A stretch of DNA of 64,000 bases from Pseudobdellovibrionaceae bacterium (lineage in GTDB: Bacteria; Bdellovibrionota; Bdellovibrionia; Bdellovibrionales; Bdellovibrionaceae): contig JAEUWH010000113.1 in NCBI GenBank assembly GCA_016785955.1, positions 124,001-188,000 of the forward strand, written 5' to 3'. The notes under the pieces are model-generated. The model was not told the DNA's origin and did not search any database. It saw nothing but the letters and a program-made list of their open reading frames with translations. Positions 19,433 through 28,569 of this stretch are shown here, piece after piece; within the stretch, counting starts at the first letter, position 1, and every line of letters starts with the position of its first letter. The translations under genes and the position numbers were made by a program.

Positions 19433-21333
19433 TCTTTAGATTTACTTTGAATGTAGTTTTCGCGAACCCAGAGACGGATATTCTTTAAATAAAAATCGGT
19501 CATCCCAAAAAAAACATAGTGATGAATGTAAAAGACCGTTTTTCCGTCCTTTACTTGTTCAAAATAGTTGCAGTTTGCGTGATAATCACGAAGCTCAAAT
19601 TCATTCGGCGTCCAAAGATAAAAACGTCGAAAACTGCCTACCTCCAAAGTGCGATGATATTTAAAAATTAGTCCGGCCTCTGAAATTTCGTCAATTTGCA
19701 CCTGCTGTGCAGACTGTATATCTTTCTGAGTCGTATTGAAATGCTTCACCGTCCATGCAAATTTCTCTAGAAACGATAAGTATATTTTTTTGACTAAATA
19801 ATTCCGATCAATAGGATTTGTGAATACATCATGAACCAAAGGAGCCCAGCGTTTCTTTTCTTTATCTGAAATTTGCTTTTCCGTAACAAGAATACGCTTG
19901 GCATTTTGATAGAGCCCACCTTCCAAAATTTTATTCATAAAATATTCAGATGCAACAACAACATCAACCCGACTCGGCAAAGGACTTTTTGATTTCAAAA
20001 ATGCAATTTTTTCCGCCAGCGACAAAGCCGATAACACAATTTGAATTTGAGGCATTTGTCCCTCGTTCTGAATTCTTTTTAACTGAGTCAGTCGTACAAA
20101 AAAAACCTTTCCGACATTTTCGATAGTAAGAATAGGTTCTTTGCCCCGCTCGACATTTTTAACATTGAACACTTCTAGCCATGTTTTTTTTGATTCGGCA
20201 GTCAAAACATGATGCCAATCTTTCCTTTTCAAATCTTTGAATATTTCACCAAAAACTAAATCACTTTCGCTGTACGGTTCATGGTTTAAAAAATATCGTC
20301 CGGTTGAATCTAGGTAGATTGAAAAATTAAATGAAACAGGAATATCCTTTTCAACCAGAAAATCTGTAGATTCTGGAGCCGCATCAAATGAAAATCTTTC
20401 CCAGCTGCTATAAGAAAACGCAAAGGATTGCGGGAAAAACCGCCTCATAGAAGAAGCCAGTTCTTCCCCGTCTACTGGCTCCATTATTAAAATATTTTTC
20501 TTAAAATCATTTATTCTTGCATTCATATGACTGGCGGGAAACTCATTAACCAATTCCTTACGAAACTTTTTAATCTGTCCCTCGTCCAAACCAAAATACT
20601 CCATCCAACACAGATAGCCAGTTTCGTTACGGCCAGTACGCGCAATTGATTTTACACATTTTGCCATCACGCTGCGCAGAGTATCCGAGGCAAATTCATC
20701 AGAATAAAATTTTGAAACTTCTCCAGTACGCAATTCTCGATCACTCAATGTTATAAAACCTAAATCGGAAAATCCAGCACAGGGAATATCCTTAACCATC
20801 TCCACCTGAGCCTCTAACTTATTACTTTTGAAGTTTTCTTCACTGGGCTTTTTTCTGCCGACAAATGCAAACCGCATATGCTCTTCCAAAATTAAGGAAT
20901 CAAAGGGCTTGAAAATAACATTATTGATAAATGGGGACTCCATCGACTTGATATCAAAATCTTCTCGGTCAAATGCCGTCAAAACCACGGATGTCTTTTC
21001 TTCCGTGGTGCATGCATTTTTTCGGATAAACAGTTCTACTGATTTAGCAACTAATGATACAGAACGAGAACCCAACGTCTCGGCTTTACACACCAATAAT
21101 CTTATCACTTTCTCACTACTGATAGACTCTATATCAGTATCTTCTTCTAAACGAAATCCCGCATTCTCGATTACGGAAATGCCGTCTTTTACAAACAAAG
21201 CAATCCAAGCCGAAAACTCTTCCAAAGTTCGAAAGAAACGAACCTTAACTTGAGGGTTGATTTTCCTAAGCGCCTTAAATATCTGAGTCTGAAGTTTAGG
21301 TTCATCCTCAAGTACAAACGCGAATATATCCAT
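19429..21333 (-). CDS. Large cytoplasmic protein with a C-terminal PilZ-like domain
   Basis: 634 residues with no signal peptide or membrane segment. The N-terminus (MDIFAFVLEDEPKLQTQIFKAL) resembles a receiver-like fold, but the typical phosphorylated Asp is not obvious. The C-terminal 110 residues look like a PilZ fold with IDEISEAGLIF in place of the [DN]xSxxG motif; the upstream RxxxR motif of c-di-GMP binders is not evident, so it may not bind the nucleotide. It could be a regulator of surface motility, but this is inferred only from the domain. The stop overlaps that of mutS2 by 4 bases. Confidence 0.65.
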   Translation of the reverse strand: MDIFAFVLEDEPKLQTQIFKALRKINPQVKVRFFRTLEEFSAWIALFVKDGISVIENAGFRLEEDTDIESISSEKVIRLLVCKAETLGSRSVSLVAKSVELFIRKNACTTEEKTSVVLTAFDREDFDIKSMESPFINNVIFKPFDSLILEEHMRFAFVGRKKPSEENFKSNKLEAQVEMVKDIPCAGFSDLGFITLSDRELRTGEVSKFYSDEFASDTLRSVMAKCVKSIARTGRNETGYLCWMEYFGLDEGQIKKFRKELVNEFPASHMNARINDFKKNILIMEPVDGEELASSMRRFFPQSFAFSYSSWERFSFDAAPESTDFLVEKDIPVSFNFSIYLDSTGRYFLNHEPYSESDLVFGEIFKDLKRKDWHHVLTAESKKTWLEVFNVKNVERGKEPILTIENVGKVFFVRLTQLKRIQNEGQMPQIQIVLSALSLAEKIAFLKSKSPLPSRVDVVVASEYFMNKILEGGLYQNAKRILVTEKQISDKEKKRWAPLVHDVFTNPIDRNYLVKKIYLSFLEKFAWTVKHFNTTQKDIQSAQQVQIDEISEAGLIFKYHRTLEVGSFRRFYLWTPNEFELRDYHANCNYFEQVKDGKTVFYIHHYVFFGMTDFYLKNIRLWVRENYIQSKSKD

Positions 21334-21419
21334 ACCAAAACTTTATCATAACTTATTGAAAAAAGGTGGTTTTAACTTTTAACTCGACTTTTGAATGGTG
21401 ATTGTTCTATATACCTGCT

Positions 21420-21881
21420 ATGAAAAAATTTTGGCTGATGAAAACCGAACCTGACGTATTTTCCATCGATGATCTTAAAAAACACAAAAGCACGCTTTGG
21501 GAAGGTGTCCGAAACTACCAAGCACGCAATTTTATGATGAACGATATGAAAATTGGTGATGAGGTTCTGTTTTATCACTCCAGTACGGACCCTTCGGGTA
21601 TCGCCGGTCTAGCCAAGGTGATTTCAGAAAAGAAACCCGATCCCACCCAGTTCGACAAAAAATCAAGTTATTTTGACAGTAAAGCAACAAAACAGAAACC
21701 AGTTTGGTATTGCGTTGAAGTCGAGTATGTCAAAAAATTCCCGCACATTATTCCGCTTGCCCATTTGAAAAAGACGGCAGAACTCGAGGATATGTTAGTC
21801 ATTAAGCAAGGGCAACGACTCAGCATTCAACCCGTCACAGAATACCAATTCCAATGGATCATCCAAAACCTAGCAAAATAA
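21420..21881 (+). CDS. EVE-domain protein
   Basis: 153 residues that are essentially one EVE domain: WLMKTEPDVFSIDDL at the start, then WEGVRNYQARNFM, GDEVLFYHSS, GIAGLAKV and a closing region around ISIQPVTE-like residues. EVE/PUA-like domains bind modified bases in DNA or RNA, and stand-alone members are widespread. The ATG at 21420 is chosen because homologs begin right at the WLMK motif. There is no ribosome-binding site; TATATA lies 6 bases upstream, suggesting a leaderless transcript. Confidence 0.9.
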   Translation: MKKFWLMKTEPDVFSIDDLKKHKSTLWEGVRNYQARNFMMNDMKIGDEVLFYHSSTDPSGIAGLAKVISEKKPDPTQFDKKSSYFDSKATKQKPVWYCVEVEYVKKFPHIIPLAHLKKTAELEDMLVIKQGQRLSIQPVTEYQFQWIIQNLAK

Positions 21882-22013
21882 GAACAGTTGTTACTAGGGC
21901 CCGCTCTTATTTGCCTAGCCGTCACCAGAAAATGAGGACAGGCCCTAAATTTAAATTGATTACAGAATTTTTTAAATCGTTTTTTCGAAAATCTATTATT
22001 GTACGGCTGGCAA

Positions 22014-22058
22014 CTGTCACTACCAACCTATCTAATGTCATTACCAAACTATCTAGGG
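22014..22058 (+). repeat. Copy of a dispersed intergenic repeat with a 21-bp tandem duplication (copy 3)
   Basis: Two direct units, TGTCACTACCAACCTATCTA and TGTCATTACCAAACTATCTA, lie 21 bases apart, followed by GGG. The core matches copies near 5690 and 9150. The repeat overlaps the last codons and the stop (TAG) of the minus-strand gene that ends at 22049. Confidence 0.6.
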
Positions 22059-22897
22059 ACTAACTCTCGTTTTTTATAAGAATCCATCAATTGCATCTGA
22101 ATTTCTTTTCCTGTTTCACCTATAATTTCTTGGATTTGAGACTTTGGCATTTGGCGAGCGAACTCTGCCGCCTGAATATAAAAGTCAATTTCACGTCCCA
22201 AGAAATGCTTCCAAATTTTTTCATAACGATGTTTGGTGAAATTAATTTTCTTTTCCATCATCAAGTATTCTAGTTGCTCATTCACATCACGCGGAGAAAA
22301 GTCTTTATAAACCAAGACCTCTTGCGAAATACCCATTTCTAAATAACTATAATAATTTTCAAATCTCTGCCAAAATTCATGTCCCGATTGCCCAAAACTG
22401 GATTCACAAAAGAAACTTGTACACACACTGCCACGATACAACCACAAACTGCAATTATTGTTCACTTTCGAATAGTAGGGGCAAAGAAACTTAGATTCCT
22501 GGCCAAATATTTTTGATTTTTTTTCCTTAAATTCGAATTGATAACGGGACGGCGCTACTAACCCCATCGGCAAATTCCATTGATGGCTTTTTACGTGCGA
22601 GCGAATTAATTCTTGCACAGACTTATACTTTTGCTCAGTGCTTAAAAGAATTTCACCAACAATATAATTGGGAATAAAGGGCCAGAACGTACAACACTTC
22701 AAATCCTTATCATATTTATGCGGCGCTTGAATACATCGATCGCAGGTCGCCTTGGTTTCCTGAACGGCCGAATTCCAAAAAGACTTTGGATAAAAGCGCT
22801 CATAAATGGAAGGCAAAATGTATTTAAATTTCACATGTTTGGTAGTATACATCCGCGCCAGGGATGTCACGCAATTATAGGTTTTTAGTTCACGCAT
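22049..22897 (-). CDS. Cys-rich protein of unknown function
   Basis: 282 residues, cytoplasmic by prediction. Clustered Cys (CDRC, CC, CPYY...C and VCTSFFC) could bind an Fe-S cluster or zinc, somewhat like YkgJ-type CxxxCxxCC proteins, but the match is not strong. The C-terminal third is helical. AAAGG lies 6 bases before the ATG. The last codons and stop lie inside the dispersed repeat at 22014-22058, so the natural C-terminus may have been altered. Function unknown. Confidence 0.65.
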   Translation of the reverse strand: MRELKTYNCVTSLARMYTTKHVKFKYILPSIYERFYPKSFWNSAVQETKATCDRCIQAPHKYDKDLKCCTFWPFIPNYIVGEILLSTEQKYKSVQELIRSHVKSHQWNLPMGLVAPSRYQFEFKEKKSKIFGQESKFLCPYYSKVNNNCSLWLYRGSVCTSFFCESSFGQSGHEFWQRFENYYSYLEMGISQEVLVYKDFSPRDVNEQLEYLMMEKKINFTKHRYEKIWKHFLGREIDFYIQAAEFARQMPKSQIQEIIGETGKEIQMQLMDSYKKRELVPR

Positions 22898-22990
22898 TTC
22901 TAGCCTTTCTATGTATTGATTTCATTAAACAACTCTTCAATACAGATTTAGCCTTGCTGGCCCTCAAAAACCTGGATACCACTAGTACCC

Positions 22991-23890
22991 ATGAAACTGA
23001 GTCATCTTTTAAAACTCCACAAAAAAAACTCACCGCTACTGAGTCTACCTAAGAATCTTGGTGATGGTTTTTTACTGCAAAACAACTTTCTTTATCGAAT
23101 CATCAGAGAAAAAGCTCAACAATTAAACTATCACTACTCATCCACAGTTAACGAATTCTATTTGGCACTACCGCTCAGTCAATTGGAAGCAGTTTTGAAC
23201 TCAAAATCAATTCCCTACTCGGATAATGTTTCTGTCTTGGAGACTGTCCAAGATGTCGCAACTTGGGATGACATAACCGACAATCTAAAAAGAAATAATA
23301 TCTTTCATGAATCCTGTCATGCCGTCGCCCGCAGCTTATCGACCCCCTTATTTAAAAATGCGAGTGCCGTTCCACACTCAAACGTCGTTCGCCTCCTTGT
23401 TGAAGAATCATTTGCTAACGCCTGTGAACTTTTAGGCATCGTTGATGCTGAAGATCCCGCTCATCGAATTTTTTACGAAGCTAACTCGTATATTTTTATG
23501 TATGAAGATCGGTTTCAGCTCAAAAAACTACTCGGCCTACTGGGCTATCCTCGTACTCTCAAGTTTTTGATTCTCAGCTATCTGTTTTCAAATTTTTTGC
23601 ATGAGCGTATTACAGACAACGATTTTGAGCGCATTTTGGCCTTGATCGGTCTGGGCCAAAATCAAATGATAGATTTAAAAGTGCTGCGCTCGACCGCGAA
23701 GATTGCCTTTGAATTAAATCCCCGCTTTCGCTGGGTCACGACCACATTTTATCTCAAGCTCAATGGGCTGGCCTATACAGCTAGCCAGCTGAATGAAATT
23801 GATTTTTTAAGCCTACTGGAAAGCAACTCGCCCCATTTAAATCTCGTTGACCAGCTCAGCCAGTTTGTTTCTGAAAATGCCTCGTATTAA
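22991..23890 (+). CDS. Putative HExxH metallopeptidase-like protein
   Basis: 299 residues without a signal peptide. It contains HESCH (residues 106-110), a zinc-binding HExxH pattern, and 29 residues after the second His an EESFANACE segment that could give the third, Glu ligand of a gluzincin. The rest is helical. I do not recognise a named peptidase family, so activity is inferred from the motif alone. No ribosome-binding site is evident. It is divergent from the Cys-rich gene and followed 67 bases later by a glutaredoxin gene. Confidence 0.6.
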   Translation: MKLSHLLKLHKKNSPLLSLPKNLGDGFLLQNNFLYRIIREKAQQLNYHYSSTVNEFYLALPLSQLEAVLNSKSIPYSDNVSVLETVQDVATWDDITDNLKRNNIFHESCHAVARSLSTPLFKNASAVPHSNVVRLLVEESFANACELLGIVDAEDPAHRIFYEANSYIFMYEDRFQLKKLLGLLGYPRTLKFLILSYLFSNFLHERITDNDFERILALIGLGQNQMIDLKVLRSTAKIAFELNPRFRWVTTTFYLKLNGLAYTASQLNEIDFLSLLESNSPHLNLVDQLSQFVSENASY

Positions 23891-23957
23891 CCCCTGCTTG
23901 ACCTGTTGTTCGACATGATCACTGTCTTTTTATCAAAAAAGGTGTAGACTGAAATCT

Positions 23958-24221
23958 ATGAAAACAAATGCGAAAGTCGTTATTTATACAAAAGATCCCT
24001 GCCCCTTCTGCGTGCGCGCTATAAATTTTCTTACAAATCGAGATATCACGTTTACCGAAGTTGATCTCACCGGAAATCAGGCGGAAATGGACCGCATGAA
24101 AAGCGAAACGGGTTGGGCCACAATGCCAATCATTTTAATCAACGATCAGTTAGTTGGCGGCTATACAGATCTGGTTGAGCTTGAAAATAGCAACCAGCTT
24201 GAGTCCATGCTTAAAGCATAG
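23958..24221 (+). CDS. Glutaredoxin
   Basis: 87 residues with the glutaredoxin fold: KVVIYTKDPCPFC (dithiol active site C15 and C18), the cis-Pro in TMPIILIND and the GGYTDL glutathione-binding loop. It is a cytoplasmic thiol-disulfide reductant, closest to the GrxC class by length and CPFC motif. There is no close ribosome-binding site; TAGACT lies 7 bases before the ATG. Confidence 0.93.
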   Translation: MKTNAKVVIYTKDPCPFCVRAINFLTNRDITFTEVDLTGNQAEMDRMKSETGWATMPIILINDQLVGGYTDLVELENSNQLESMLKA

Positions 24222-24314
24222 GGCGTAATAAATTCAGGTCCATTTGTTTTTGTTTTCTTCTTGTCCCGATGTTCAGAAAAGGATATGAGCAAGTCTTTTC
24301 CGGGAGGCCTATTT

Positions 24315-25631
24315 ATGAAACTTCTCCAGCTTGTTCTTGTCAGTTTTGCACTCTTAACTTTAGCGGGCTGCAAAGAGGAAGTCGACGATCAGACGATGAC
24401 ACCCGCGAATGCAATGAAAATTGTAAATCCGATACCGACTCAACGAAATTTTCGTTTAAACAATCAGAATCATAAGGTCATCGTGGCCGCCATTGATTCC
24501 GGTACGGACTATAATCATCCACAAATGATCAATAACATGCATTTTAATTTGGATGAAAATGGCAACCCCATTGGGCTGGGTTATGATTTTATTGGGCAAG
24601 ATTATTGGCCCGCACCCTATGTCGCACGCACCCTAGATATAAATCCTGATGCCGATCAAAAGGAAGCGGCAGAGACTCGAACAATACGCACACAAGCCGC
24701 TGTGCTGGTGAAGGCCTATCCACAATTGAACAGGTATATAGACCCTCGACGAAACTTCGAGCAAGAAGCAGAATCGGGGGCATTTCATGGAACTCATGTT
24801 TCCGCACTGATGGTCTACGACGAGCCTCGCATTGGTTTAATTTCCTATCGAGTTTTACCCATCAACATTAAATACAAAAATGGTCGCGAAGATAGGCCGC
24901 AAGATAAGTTGAGCCTCGTCATAGCAAACATTATGCAAGCAATGGCCCTGGCTGTTAAATCGGGCGCGCGCGTGATCAATATGTCTCTTGCGCTGAAATC
25001 AAATTCCAACGATAGCATTTTCAGCACATTAGAAAGCGACAACGATCGCCTCAAAAAATGGATGAAACAGCTGCAAAGTTTTATGAACGCCCACCCTCAT
25101 GTGGTCTTTGTCGCCGCCGCTGGGAACGATGGTCAGTGGGTGGATGACAAAGCGAATCTGCAACTCCCCTGTGGCGTTTCCGCGGATAATTTGGTTTGCG
25201 TGGGTGCTTTAAACGCCGCCGGAAATCTGGCTGATTTTTCAAACTTGGTCTTGAGCCAAGCCACCTTCGTGGCCGCAAATGGAGTGGAAATCGAATCAGC
25301 TCGTCCTACCGATATGTGCGAATCAAATGCCCTTAGCTACTTTAAAAATGAAAAAACGTTCTCTGATGAATCTATTGCCCGTCGACTGCTGTCTGATTGC
25401 ATAGGCAAAAAACCGATGCGCACGTCATCGGGTACAAGCATGGCATCACCCATCGTGGCGCGTGTGGTAGCGAAATTAATTCTAGAAAACCAAAATTTAT
25501 CGGCCCAAGAGATTATTAAAATTTTGGTAAGTAAATCAGAAAAAATACAACTGGGTCCCTTGTTACTAAATAAGATCCCTTTTGAAACTCCGTCTTGGAC
25601 TAAAACGAAAATGGTGTTTATAAAACCATAG
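24315..25631 (+). CDS. Subtilisin-like (S8) protease lipoprotein
   Basis: 438 residues from ATG 24315, chosen for a GGGAGG box 7 bases upstream and a textbook lipoprotein signal (LLTLAGC). The S8 triad is Asp in AIDSGTD (D61), His in FHGTHVS (H158) and Ser in SGTSMASP (S375), with AAAGND for the oxyanion Asn. A longer insertion than usual lies between Asp and His. The mature enzyme would be lipid-anchored in the periplasm or outer membrane. A tandem repeat lies just after the stop. Confidence 0.92.
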   Translation: MKLLQLVLVSFALLTLAGCKEEVDDQTMTPANAMKIVNPIPTQRNFRLNNQNHKVIVAAIDSGTDYNHPQMINNMHFNLDENGNPIGLGYDFIGQDYWPAPYVARTLDINPDADQKEAAETRTIRTQAAVLVKAYPQLNRYIDPRRNFEQEAESGAFHGTHVSALMVYDEPRIGLISYRVLPINIKYKNGREDRPQDKLSLVIANIMQAMALAVKSGARVINMSLALKSNSNDSIFSTLESDNDRLKKWMKQLQSFMNAHPHVVFVAAAGNDGQWVDDKANLQLPCGVSADNLVCVGALNAAGNLADFSNLVLSQATFVAANGVEIESARPTDMCESNALSYFKNEKTFSDESIARRLLSDCIGKKPMRTSSGTSMASPIVARVVAKLILENQNLSAQEIIKILVSKSEKIQLGPLLLNKIPFETPSWTKTKMVFIKP

Positions 25632-25652
25632 CAACGACAACGATCCCAATCA

Positions 25653-25758
25653 GAAGTTTATTTAAGAAGTTTAGCTCAGCAGTTTATCTATGCAGTTTAT
25701 CTATGCAGTTTATCTCAGCAGCCTAGCTAAGCAGTCTATTTAAGTAGTCTCCAGCTAA
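25653..25758. repeat. Tandem array of eight degenerate 13-bp units
   Basis: Eight consecutive units begin at 25653, 25666, 25679, 25692, 25705, 25718, 25731 and 25744. The central ones are GCAGTTTATCTAT (twice, identical) and GCAGTTTATCTCA; the outer ones have drifted (GAAGTTTATTTAA, GCAGCCTAGCTAA, GCAGTCTATTTAA) and the last is 15 bases. The array fills most of the gap between the convergent subtilase and dus genes. Confidence 0.85.
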
Positions 25759-25798
25759 GCCTTCCATTTTTTAAGCAACCCCGTCAAGCATTCCGGTT

Positions 25799-26824
25799 TC
25801 ACAAGCGAAGTTCCGTGCGTTCAGACATTTGGTGATTGTATTTAAAGAAATCAATAACATTCATTTCTAATTCTTGTGTTGATTTTGCTTTATGGCCAAG
25901 ACCAATAAGCGAATGACCGAACTCCAGCCAAGGCGTTGTCATACGCAGATAAAAATTAATTTTTCGCAGGGCCAAGCTTTCACCGAAGTACTTTCTTGAT
26001 AACTGGATAAATTTCAAAAGACATAGTCCATACTCATGGCCTTCTTCCTGTTTTGTACGAGGCACGAAGCCGACGTTGAATCCCATGTCGTCTGCGATTT
26101 GAGCCGCCATCCACGGACGGGCTGCCAGTGCTCGTCCCGCCATGACCAAATCACATCCGGTCTGATTTTTCATACGCCATACATCGGCGGCGGTTTGAAT
26201 ATCACCGTTACCAATGATCGGTACGTTCACCGCCTGTTTGAGCAATTTGATTTGCTCCCAATCGGCAACTCCCCGACGCTGTTGCGATGGCACGCGCGGG
26301 TGTAAACATATCCAGCCAGCCCCGGCCTCGATCAATCGACCGACAAAGCGGATCAAATCCACGTCGGATTGCTGACTCTCGATGGCTCGAAGTTTTACCG
26401 AAACTGGCAGTACACTGCTTTCGGCGGCCATGCGCACAACTCCAGCTGCATATTCGATATCGCCCATCAAAGCGACGCCGTAATTATGCTTCAGCGCCTT
26501 TTGCACCGGGCACCCCATATTGATATCAATGCCGTGAGCCCCCCACTGCTGTAGCTTTTTTATTGTCTCTTGAATCGGTTTTTCTTCGTTTCCCAAAATT
26601 TGGGGGACATAGTAGGTTTCGTTCGCTAATTTTAACGTCTCGGGTGTGGTGGCTAAATTTTCACCCGGGACTCGTCGTGAATTCAGCATTTCTGATGGCC
26701 AAATCGTCAGCGCATCGGCGGGCATATAGCTTTGAATGATTTCCCTTAATACGATGTGACTCAAACCCACCATCGGGGCTAAAGATAAGGGAAAATTAAT
26801 CAGCGTCCAGTCAACCTTGTTCAT
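25799..26824 (-). CDS. dus: tRNA-dihydrouridine synthase
   Basis: 341 residues in the Dus TIM-barrel family. LSLAPMVGLS starts the FMN barrel. NMGCPVQKA holds the catalytic Cys that protonates uridine. VSVKLRA, LHPRVPSQQ and PIIGNGDIQTAAD with VMAGRALAARPW give the FMN phosphate site and C-terminal half of the barrel. The family reduces specific uridines in the tRNA D-loop using NADPH; the site (DusA, B or C type) cannot be fixed by eye. GAGGG sits just before the ATG. Confidence 0.92.
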   Translation of the reverse strand: MNKVDWTLINFPLSLAPMVGLSHIVLREIIQSYMPADALTIWPSEMLNSRRVPGENLATTPETLKLANETYYVPQILGNEEKPIQETIKKLQQWGAHGIDINMGCPVQKALKHNYGVALMGDIEYAAGVVRMAAESSVLPVSVKLRAIESQQSDVDLIRFVGRLIEAGAGWICLHPRVPSQQRRGVADWEQIKLLKQAVNVPIIGNGDIQTAADVWRMKNQTGCDLVMAGRALAARPWMAAQIADDMGFNVGFVPRTKQEEGHEYGLCLLKFIQLSRKYFGESLALRKINFYLRMTTPWLEFGHSLIGLGHKAKSTQELEMNVIDFFKYNHQMSERTELRL

Positions 26825-26869
26825 GCCCTCATCTGTAGATCATGCCCTCTTAGACTTCAAGCCTAAACC

Positions 26870-26897
26870 TTGTATTTTAACGGTCGCCATGTATAGT
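26870..26897 (+). promoter_or_regulatory. Sigma70-like promoter for a leaderless purK transcript
   Basis: TTGTAT (26870-26875), a 16-base spacer and TATAGT (26892-26897) end 5 bases before the purK ATG at 26903, so transcription would start at or next to the A of the ATG. No Shine-Dalgarno sequence is present. Confidence 0.5.
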
Positions 26898-26902
26898 AGG
26901 AC

Positions 26903-28030
26903 ATGCCTTTAAAAACTTCACACACAGTTGGAATTCTGGGTGGCGGCCAATTGGCCCGCTATCTGGTGGAAAAAGGTCAGAACCTGGGGTTAACCATGAC
27001 GGTTCTATCTGAAGATAAAAACGATCCCGCCGCCCAGGTGACACGTCACTGGGTAAAAGGCAGTCCAAAGAACCGTAAAGACATCGCTGATTTTTTAAAA
27101 AACATTTCCATTTTGACATTTGAAAGCGAGTTCGCCGATGCCGCTTTAATTCAAGAACTGGCCCCAAAGAATTTGCAAATTTTTCCAGCGTTAGAGCATA
27201 TCAAGATATTTCAGGATCGTTTTTCACAAAAGACTTTGCTGGAAAATCATTTGATCGCAACATCACCATTTTTGAAAGTTTCTAACTCAGAAGAATTGGC
27301 CTACTGTGGTCCGTTTTTTAGCTACAAATATGTTTTAAAAAAACGCATCGGTGGCTATGACGGCTATGGCACATTTATCGTTAAAAATAAAAAAGATCAT
27401 CAGTCAGTCCTGAAATCTGTTACCGATTTCAGTGTTGGTTTTATCGCGGAAGCCTTTATTCCGTTTGATTACGAATGCGCGGCTTCATTCTTTAGAAATG
27501 AAAATGGTCAGTGGACTCACACCCCACTGGTATTTTCCAAACAAAGCCAATCGAAATGTGATTTTGTGTATGGCCCTATTCATCACAAAGCCTTTGCAAC
27601 GATGAAGAATAAAATTAAGTCATTAATGCAGAAAACAAATTATGTAGGAACCCTGACGTTCGAGTTTTTCGTTCAAAAGAACCAGCTCATCGTGAATGAG
27701 ACAGCACCGCGCGTACATAACTCGGCTCACTATTCGCTGGATGCCCTGACTCAAGATCAGTTTACGTTGCACCTGAAATCTGTTTTAAATTGGGATATTG
27801 GTATTCCCATTCAAATCCGATCACGACGATTTTGCATGGTGAACTTAGTGGGTCAATCCGATATGCCGGTCGTAATTCCCAAAAACTTATCGGGAAATTT
27901 ATATTGGTACGGCAAAACGCAAAACCGGGCGGGTCGAAAAATGGGACATATCAACTACACATCCCAGGCGACAGATGCTCAAATAATATTGAAACTCGCG
28001 CAGAAAGAACGCAGCCGTTTTAAACTTTAG
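26903..28030 (+). CDS. purK: N5-carboxyaminoimidazole ribonucleotide synthase
   Basis: 375 residues of the ATP-grasp PurK family: VGILGGGQLARYL at the N-terminus, TFESEF, KKRIGGYDGYGT (ATP-binding loop), IAEAFIPFDYE and NETAPRVHNSAHY near the metal site. PurK converts AIR, bicarbonate and ATP to N5-CAIR in purine synthesis. It is followed 9 bases later by purE, the partner enzyme. Confidence 0.96.
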   Translation: MPLKTSHTVGILGGGQLARYLVEKGQNLGLTMTVLSEDKNDPAAQVTRHWVKGSPKNRKDIADFLKNISILTFESEFADAALIQELAPKNLQIFPALEHIKIFQDRFSQKTLLENHLIATSPFLKVSNSEELAYCGPFFSYKYVLKKRIGGYDGYGTFIVKNKKDHQSVLKSVTDFSVGFIAEAFIPFDYECAASFFRNENGQWTHTPLVFSKQSQSKCDFVYGPIHHKAFATMKNKIKSLMQKTNYVGTLTFEFFVQKNQLIVNETAPRVHNSAHYSLDALTQDQFTLHLKSVLNWDIGIPIQIRSRRFCMVNLVGQSDMPVVIPKNLSGNLYWYGKTQNRAGRKMGHINYTSQATDAQIILKLAQKERSRFKL

Positions 28031-28039
28031 GAGTCGGGT

Positions 28040-28558
28040 ATGAAAAAAACAAAATCCAATTCATCAGGTTCAGTCCGTGTCGCCGTCGTCATGGGCAGCG
28101 ATAGTGATTTAGGCATTATGAATGATGCCGGCAAAGCGTTAAACGAATTTGGTGTTTCTTTTCATATGGAAGTTGTCTCGGCTCATCGTACACCAAAAAA
28201 AATGTACGAATTCGCGCAAACAGCTGTCGATCAAGGTTTTCACGTCATTATTGCCGGTGCCGGTGGGGCGGCTCATCTGCCGGGAATGATCGCTTCGTTG
28301 ACGACATTACCGGTGATCGGAGTTCCCATCAGACTGAAAAACTTAGAAGGCATGGACTCGTTACTATCCATCGTGCAAATGCCCAAGGGCGTACCGGTCG
28401 CCACGGTAGCGATTGATAATGCCTACAATGCAGGAATTCTAGCCGTATCGATTTTAGCCACCGGAGACTCCAAACTGCGTACAAAACTTGAAAAATTTAA
28501 AAATCAGCAAATTGATCGCGTGGCCGACATGAACGCTAAACTAAAATCTTCAAAATAG
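28040..28558 (+). CDS. purE: N5-carboxyaminoimidazole ribonucleotide mutase
   Basis: 172 residues, the class I PurE fold with [10 protein letters not shown] near the N-terminus, [10 protein letters not shown] (catalytic His) and [12 protein letters not shown]. It moves the carboxyl group of N5-CAIR to C4, giving CAIR. GGAG stands before its ATG, in contrast to purK. Together with purK and the GNAT gene that follows it forms a three-gene unit. Confidence 0.96.
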   Translation: MKKTKSNSSGSVRVAVVMGSDSDLGIMNDAGKALNEFGVSFHMEVVSAHRTPKKMYEFAQTAVDQGFHVIIAGAGGAAHLPGMIASLTTLPVIGVPIRLKNLEGMDSLLSIVQMPKGVPVATVAIDNAYNAGILAVSILATGDSKLRTKLEKFKNQQIDRVADMNAKLKSSK

Positions 28559-28569
28559 GTCATTCATCT

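Noticed and set aside
25653-25758. CRISPR array
   Set aside because: Units are 13 bases, directly adjacent and without unique spacers; no cas genes are nearby.
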